From Trichoplax sp. H2 (Eukaryota; Placozoa; Uniplacotomia; Trichoplacea), in contig NOWV01000039.1 in assembly GCA_003344405.1 (NCBI GenBank), positions 434,001 to 498,000 of the forward strand: a stretch of DNA of 64,000 nt, written 5' to 3'. Position 1 is the first letter of the stretch; each line of letters starts with the position of its first letter. Below are positions 58,542 through 64,000 of the stretch, piece after piece. The notes below the pieces were generated by a model, which saw nothing but the letters and a program-made list of their open reading frames with translations, was not told where the DNA came from and searched no databases. The position numbers and the translations under genes are program-made.

Positions 58542-60485
58542 TCTTCATTTAATTATTTGAATCCGTCTTGTATAAACTCACAGGCAATGAGTCAAATTGT
58601 CAAGTGTGTTTAACAATTTTTTATATAAATATATCTGATTATCATGTAAGGAAAATGAATTTAAAGACGTTCAATCAGTATTATATATGGGGCTCCGTTG
58701 TGATAGCCTCTTACTTGTACAGTATATACGTAACTGGAATTAACTTTAACGTAATCATAACATTAAATTGTAGATTGACGATTTAAGGCAATGTTATTGG
58801 TTACGTACTGTTCAATCCTTGATATGATATTTGCATATAAAATACATTGAAATTGATTATAACCTATTGTTTTATTTCATTGACATTGCTAAGCAATTTT
58901 TCTGATGGTTGTTTGTATAAGAATATTGGTGTGTTAATTTGCTTTACAACAGGGCTTTTGACTATTGGTCATAGGATTGATCTGCTGGCATTAGTATGCG
59001 ATGTTTCTTTGCGCCTACGACTGTAAGATATTGAGGGTTGTATATATGAAAGGATATTGTCTTGTCCATAATCTATTCGCTATGATATTAAAACTAAATG
59101 TATGGTATATCAGACCTTATTATCTGTACAGGTTATGTGGTTGTACAGCTCTGGAAAATGTTATTATTGATTTTGTTAGTGCAGTACAGTAGTAGAAGAT
59201 TAATTTATAATTGCTCGTAAAGCATATGCTATTTTAAGCATATTAAAGTAATTAATGCTGCGCTGTTCTATGATTCTAGAATACTTGATTTTTATTTAAT
59301 CGGCTGCATTGCAGTAAAAGTGAATCGATTTAAGTTCTTCATGAGAAGTTTATAACTCTTAGAATACTTTTTTATTCATCAAATAAACGGAATATATACT
59401 TTCCCTATGACTGCAAGTTTGCAAATGTGAGAGAGAGATTGAAGTACACCTTGACTTGTTATTGGTGAAAAGAATTTTGTAACTGCCATAGAAAACTAGG
59501 GTCTGCTTATAGCAAATAATAAACTTTCTACTTATTAGACGCTAGGAAATAATACTGTAACTTGAGGTAGCTTCCTGCTAAGCTTCGTAATGATTCTTCT
59601 ACATACTGTTTAACTGTAATCAGTTATTAGATAATGTAAAATAATGATTTAAGTAATTAACTGTAGTTATGCATAACATGTCACTTACTTTCATCAGAAA
59701 CCTATAGTAAAATTTATATCATGCTGTAAATACTATGAAAAGTAATTGCGTACTGTAGAATGATTAATTTCACGTTATTTCTATATGAATTCACACATAA
59801 ATTAATAATATTTACCCTAATTTAAATTAGAAGTAAAGATAATGTTAATATGTTTAACTCTAAATCGGAATCTTTGATATTGCCGCAATGTCTACTACTT
59901 ATTGACACTTGTTATGCACTCTTGTATTTATCCATTTCCAGAAAATTATCCACTGAAGGCATAATTAATATATGTTATTATATTATTACCGTATTTATAG
60001 TAGACTTTTTTTCACAACAATCATGTATTAAAAAATAGATCAGAGTTACTTTCGCAATATGCACACATCATCATGGCAAGGTTAGATAGCTGTACGGTAT
60101 ATACTGTTTCAAAATACGCCATTTATAAAATACTACATTTCAAGAGATAAAGTTATCGTCACAATTTAAATATTATTAATCTACATTATAGTATATATGA
60201 CTAATGAATAATTGTGATAAGTAGAAACTGTGGAATGTACCGTAAGAACTATTTAGATCGCTATGATTCTATACCATAGCTAATAGATCCTATTTATATG
60301 TTACGAATTCAATTTATTAACCTAGTAGATGAATTTATACTATTTATGACTATGATTACTAGATTCATTACATTGGGGACATTTTGACGTAAACAGTATG
60401 ATATTGAACACTTATACTGTAAGTCTATATATTTAAATGAGTAAATTTACTTCATCAGTTGATGAATTTCCTATCATTTTATATT
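58542..60485. other. Intergenic region downstream of GOLGA1
   Basis: About 1.9 kb of AT-rich sequence holding the GOLGA1 3' UTR. No recognisable exon or repeat array. Open frames around 58568-59192 and 59850-60038 are hydrophobic, low-complexity and unsupported. Confidence 0.5.
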
Positions 60486-61833
60486 ATGGATCAGACTTTA
60501 TTGCCTCAGGCAAGTGGTAGTTATCTCGATTATCGCAACAGGTTGCTAACGAACGAATCTTTACCAGAAATTCTTGTCTAAAGCTGTAGAAAGTAGCAGA
60601 ATCTGTAAATTTCGCTATTCTTTGTGCTACTGATGATTATAAATATCACATCGGACTGATTTTTTGGTATATAAATGGGAAATTATTTCCGTACATATCA
60701 TTTTACATCTTTTCGTGTGGTAATGTAATACAAACACGAATGTAATCAAATTTTACTAATTCGATATGCCTGTAATAGACCGGAGACTTCGAATACTACA
60801 GCGACTCAGATTGCCTAAGGGCATACTTGCTGTAACATACATCATTGTCTATTCCTGTGTAGAAGCATTCTATAACATAAAAGTAACAAGCCTATCCCTT
60901 TAACGTAAATGAACTGGTGATCCCAACTGTGAAAGTCTAGAATGTTTTGTAGACAGGATCCACGTCTATCAATTGCAGGCGTTGATAGGATATCGATTGA
61001 AGGAATTTGTGATATAAAAAATGATCTATTTATCATCCTTGTAGTATAACTACGTTAACTATAGACTTGTTGATTAGTTATTGGAAAAATAGATGTAGCA
61101 AGGTTTGATAGATAGACTGCATAAACCTCTATATGGGTAATAATGATGTAAAATGATATCGATTAATATATGTGTATAATATCCATATATTCTTTAGCTA
61201 AAAGGATACTGTATACTAGCAAAGTCAAAATGGACAAACTCATTGAGAATTAATTAATGAATTAATTACTAACCAACATCTTAAAGGGGAAAGCTACTAC
61301 CGATGCTATCTAATCTTATTTACTGAAATATTTCATAATCTTCAAAGTAAACCATCTTTCCATGACAATGCCCCTATTGAAATTAAAGTATACAAAGTAG
61401 AAAAATAAACGCTAAAAATATTACATAACAATAGTTAGGCTTGGCCAGAATGATAGACTCCTATTGTTCTGTTATAGCGTACAAGAACGCATAAACTTTA
61501 GCGAAGATGCCATGTCCGGATAATAGAAATAGCGTTATGTAATTACTAAGTCAATCCTATTTTCCTTTATCACGCACTACAAGATAATCGTATAAGAAAT
61601 CAGTAAATGAACTGGATTTGACTACTTCTTAATTTCAGTTTAGCTATTGTCATCATTTTTAAAAACAATATTGTGGGAACGTTATCCAAATCCAGAGTCT
61701 AACGATACTGTCCTAGAGCTAGATCGTTTTAATGATAGTATTAATGGTTTATTAATCGAGCAGTAATCTAGCGATTTTGCTAGTAGTTCTAGAGCTGTAA
61801 ATACCGAAGCAACTAAGAAAGCTTCCATCAAGC
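60486..61833 (+). other. Possible small gene or broken exons, unknown
   Basis: A candidate first exon at 60486-60541 (ATG; MDQTLLPQASGSYLDYRNR) ends at a good CAG|GTTGCT donor; unspliced, the frame closes 14 codons later at LPEILV. A candidate internal exon follows a TTTAG acceptor at about 61640 and ends at a CC|GTAAGT donor near 61833. It reads LWERYPNPESNDTVLELDRF, then SINGLLIEQ, a TAA stop, and in the same frame SSDFASSSRAVNTEATKKAS. The two pieces do not join in frame by the obvious splice, and the internal stop suggests either a terminal exon or a pseudogene. No family recognised. Confidence 0.25.
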
Positions 61834-62198
61834 CGTAAGTATCGCATTCTCGGTCATCTATTTGATCTTATTCCATGACTGTAATCTAGGAAATGAATTA
61901 GTTCTATCAAGAAAAGTTAGCTATTGTGCTTTTTAAAATGATGCTTTGATTTCGTGGCTATTCTTTCTATTATTTTAAATACTAGATGCTAATTTCATCT
62001 CTTGCTATAGGCACAGATCTGATTAATTACCAATTAATCGAAGAGAATCGCCATTTTTTTTCTTGCTGTTGCAGGGATGTCATGGTTGACTATTGATTAC
62101 TAGAGTAAACTGCATGCATCATAGCAAATGAAATATTGAGTTTAGCCAACTGTGTTCTAAAATCTTCTAAATTACCCTTCTATAATCATATTATTTTC

Positions 62199-62786
62199 AT
62201 GGCCACTTCTAAAAAAGAACTTGCTTTTGATAAAGAAGCAAATAAGAACTTATCAAAGACTAAGGCAGAGTTAACTGGAATTAACAAGAATAAAGGAGAG
62301 GAAATACGCTTGAGAAGGAATTTAGATGTTCTTGAAAAAGAAAAACGCGCCAATTTTAGCATTAGTAAATCACAGGAACTAGCTATGAAAACAAAATTAG
62401 AAAAATTTAAAAAATTAAAAAACAAGATATCTAACAAGACTGCCTCTCCGGAATCAGACAGTGATGAGGATATCGAGATGCTACCAAATTATGGTGAACG
62501 GAGAAGATCAACTGTTTCCACAAGACCCAGTTCTGCAATCTATGGCAATAACGTAATTATGCCTTCTACTAGTGCTGGACAAGTAAAGGACGCTAAATAT
62601 GATATGTATGGTAGAAGGAATACTTGTACTTCATTGGGCATTAAACCCGACAAGCTCAAAGAATTAGCTGGTAGAACTTCTGGTAGTTCTAGTAGAGAGC
62701 AATCACCGAGTAGATACAGACCGTCATCTGGGTCTGGTATGAAGAGATCGGTAACTGATACAAGAATTGGTAAACTTGATGATTAA
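62199..62786 (+). CDS. Orphan charged protein, 195 aa, single exon or last exon
   Basis: ATG at 62199 (MATSKKELAFDKEANKNL), stop at 62784-62786. Residues 1-75 are Lys/Glu-rich and helical, with heptad-like spacing suggesting a coiled coil. From about residue 80 the protein is disordered: an acidic SPESDSDEDIE patch, then Ser/Arg/Pro-rich sequence with several RRxS and SRxxSP motifs typical of phosphorylated linkers. No family recognised and no membrane segment. The frame is open to 62136 upstream with no better ATG, and ATG 62199 is preceded by TTTTC, an unremarkable context. Its composition is consistent with a cytoskeleton- or nucleus-associated regulator, but that is guesswork. Confidence 0.6.
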   Translation: MATSKKELAFDKEANKNLSKTKAELTGINKNKGEEIRLRRNLDVLEKEKRANFSISKSQELAMKTKLEKFKKLKNKISNKTASPESDSDEDIEMLPNYGERRRSTVSTRPSSAIYGNNVIMPSTSAGQVKDAKYDMYGRRNTCTSLGIKPDKLKELAGRTSGSSSREQSPSRYRPSSGSGMKRSVTDTRIGKLDD

Positions 62787-64000
62787 CATGTTAATCCCTG
62801 CCGTTATTCCAGAGAAATTATCGCTGGTGGGAAGTTTACTAAGAAGTAACACATAATATACTCTGCTAGCTGGTTGATTAGTTGGATGAAAATACTTAAA
62901 TTTCGTAGGTTATTCTGCATTTTATCCATAATACTGCAGATACACAGTATCCATTTACTGGTGTCAAACATACAGATATTCATCAAAGTGAGCTAAAAAA
63001 AATTCTGAAGTTCACTTTGACAGGGTTATTTGAATATAAACATGATATACAACTTTCTTAGTCTAAGAAGATATGATTTATCGTATGCATTATATTCTAG
63101 CGGCTTGATAGTGTCTGTAAATTATTTGCATTCTCGGTCTAGTTATTCTATTATTTTATGAATAACATTTAGACTGTTGTATTGTTAAATCAGCGTAGTA
63201 ATTCGGTCATGTACAGCATATGTAATGAAATGTGAGTTTAAAATTGCATTTCTTGAGACTTCAGCAGACATACAAAGGTGTTTAATTATTATTGGATAAT
63301 TATAATTTATAACATTTCAAATTCGTCATTAGCGATAGGCCTGAATGGGATCTAGATGTGCTATTTGATCCTTTAAAGTGAAATTCAAACCATTTCAAAT
63401 TATTTTCTATATAGATACTGTATTGATTATCAAACATTGCAGGTCTATCGTGCTGGCCATATAATTTTTTTTAACCGAGCAGCTATAGAAATTCAATTAT
63501 ATATTTAGCGAGTAAAACAGCATACTCAAAACTGTTAATGTTTAGAGCCAATAGTGCATTTTAACTCAATCTTATGTTAACAGAGAGTGGGATATTAATC
63601 CAGTAAAGAGCTTTACATCCTAAAAAAGCGCAGAAATACTGAAACCATCATAATCTGATCGATTGTTTATTGTACAGTGTTTGCTAATATGTGATGGCTA
63701 CAAAAAACGGATTTGCGTCCCTTGGCTATCATCACAATCGGATGTTTTTATCTCTAATGTCACAAGAGTGATATTATTACCATGAGGGATTAATTTACTT
63801 ATTACTTTGGTAATAAGATGCAGATTCTTTATTGAATTGAATTACTTCAAATTTAACTTAGCGGATCAAGAGATGTTATGGAGTTGGTGTCAATACTGAT
63901 GATTATTTCAGGACCAATAAAAAACATTCAAAATTTTTAGGATTAAATATTGAAAGGTTTCTTTATTTTTGAACAGACAGCATTCTTATCGATTAATACA
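62787..64000. other. Intergenic to right edge, no gene seen
   Basis: AT-rich sequence after the orphan charged ORF. No exon homologous to a known protein, no repeat array and no long open frame was found up to the window edge. Confidence 0.5.

Overview
This window is nuclear DNA from an AT-rich, intron-dense eukaryote, almost certainly an early-branching animal. Genes are broken into many short exons (often 30-200 bp) by short GT-AG introns. The spliced products align along most of their length with human proteins (COLGALT, CCDC180, DROSHA, ANKEF1, KIFAP3, GOLGA1). Compact animal-type introns and a very conserved bilaterian-like gene set suggest a placozoan (Trichoplax/Hoilungia type). That assignment is inference; no marker gene for the phylum is present. 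No bacterial operons, CRISPR arrays, rRNA or convincing tRNA genes were seen.

Layout, left to right. 1-30: three CCCTAA telomere-type units. 353-3701 (+): C-terminal part of a procollagen galactosyltransferase ending in an HDEL ER-retention signal. 4515-5006 (+): orphan single-exon ORF. 5650-6310: tandem repeat of about 213 bp. 6667-19550 (+): CCDC180, a very long multi-exon coiled-coil gene with a consensus RFX X-box just upstream. 20384-27290 (-): Drosha, with both RNase III domains and the dsRBD. 27291-36283: gene-poor and repeat-rich, holding two intronless DUF1761 membrane-protein genes (29592-29999 and 33445-33846, both -) among CAGTA/GTACTG-type palindromic repeats. 36284-43445 (-): ANKEF1, ankyrin repeats plus EF-hands. 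45292-51013 (-): KIFAP3/KAP3, the kinesin-II accessory subunit. 52366-58541 (+): GOLGA1/golgin-97 with a C-terminal GRIP domain. 60486-62786 (+): weakly supported exons and an orphan charged ORF. The rest is intergenic.

How the genes relate. Three of the six recognised genes (CCDC180, ANKEF1, KIFAP3) belong to cilia or flagella. Two of the upstream regions (CCDC180, and the divergent KIFAP3/GOLGA1 promoter) share a near-identical 18-nt module overlapping an X-box-like site, which suggests RFX control. Drosha is the microRNA Microprocessor nuclease. COLGALT acts on collagen in the ER and golgin-97 tethers vesicles at the trans-Golgi network. Nothing indicates a single joint pathway.

Limits: all exon models were read by eye from homology and splice signals, so gene spans are firmer than individual exon edges. 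Transcription start sites and UTRs were not determined.
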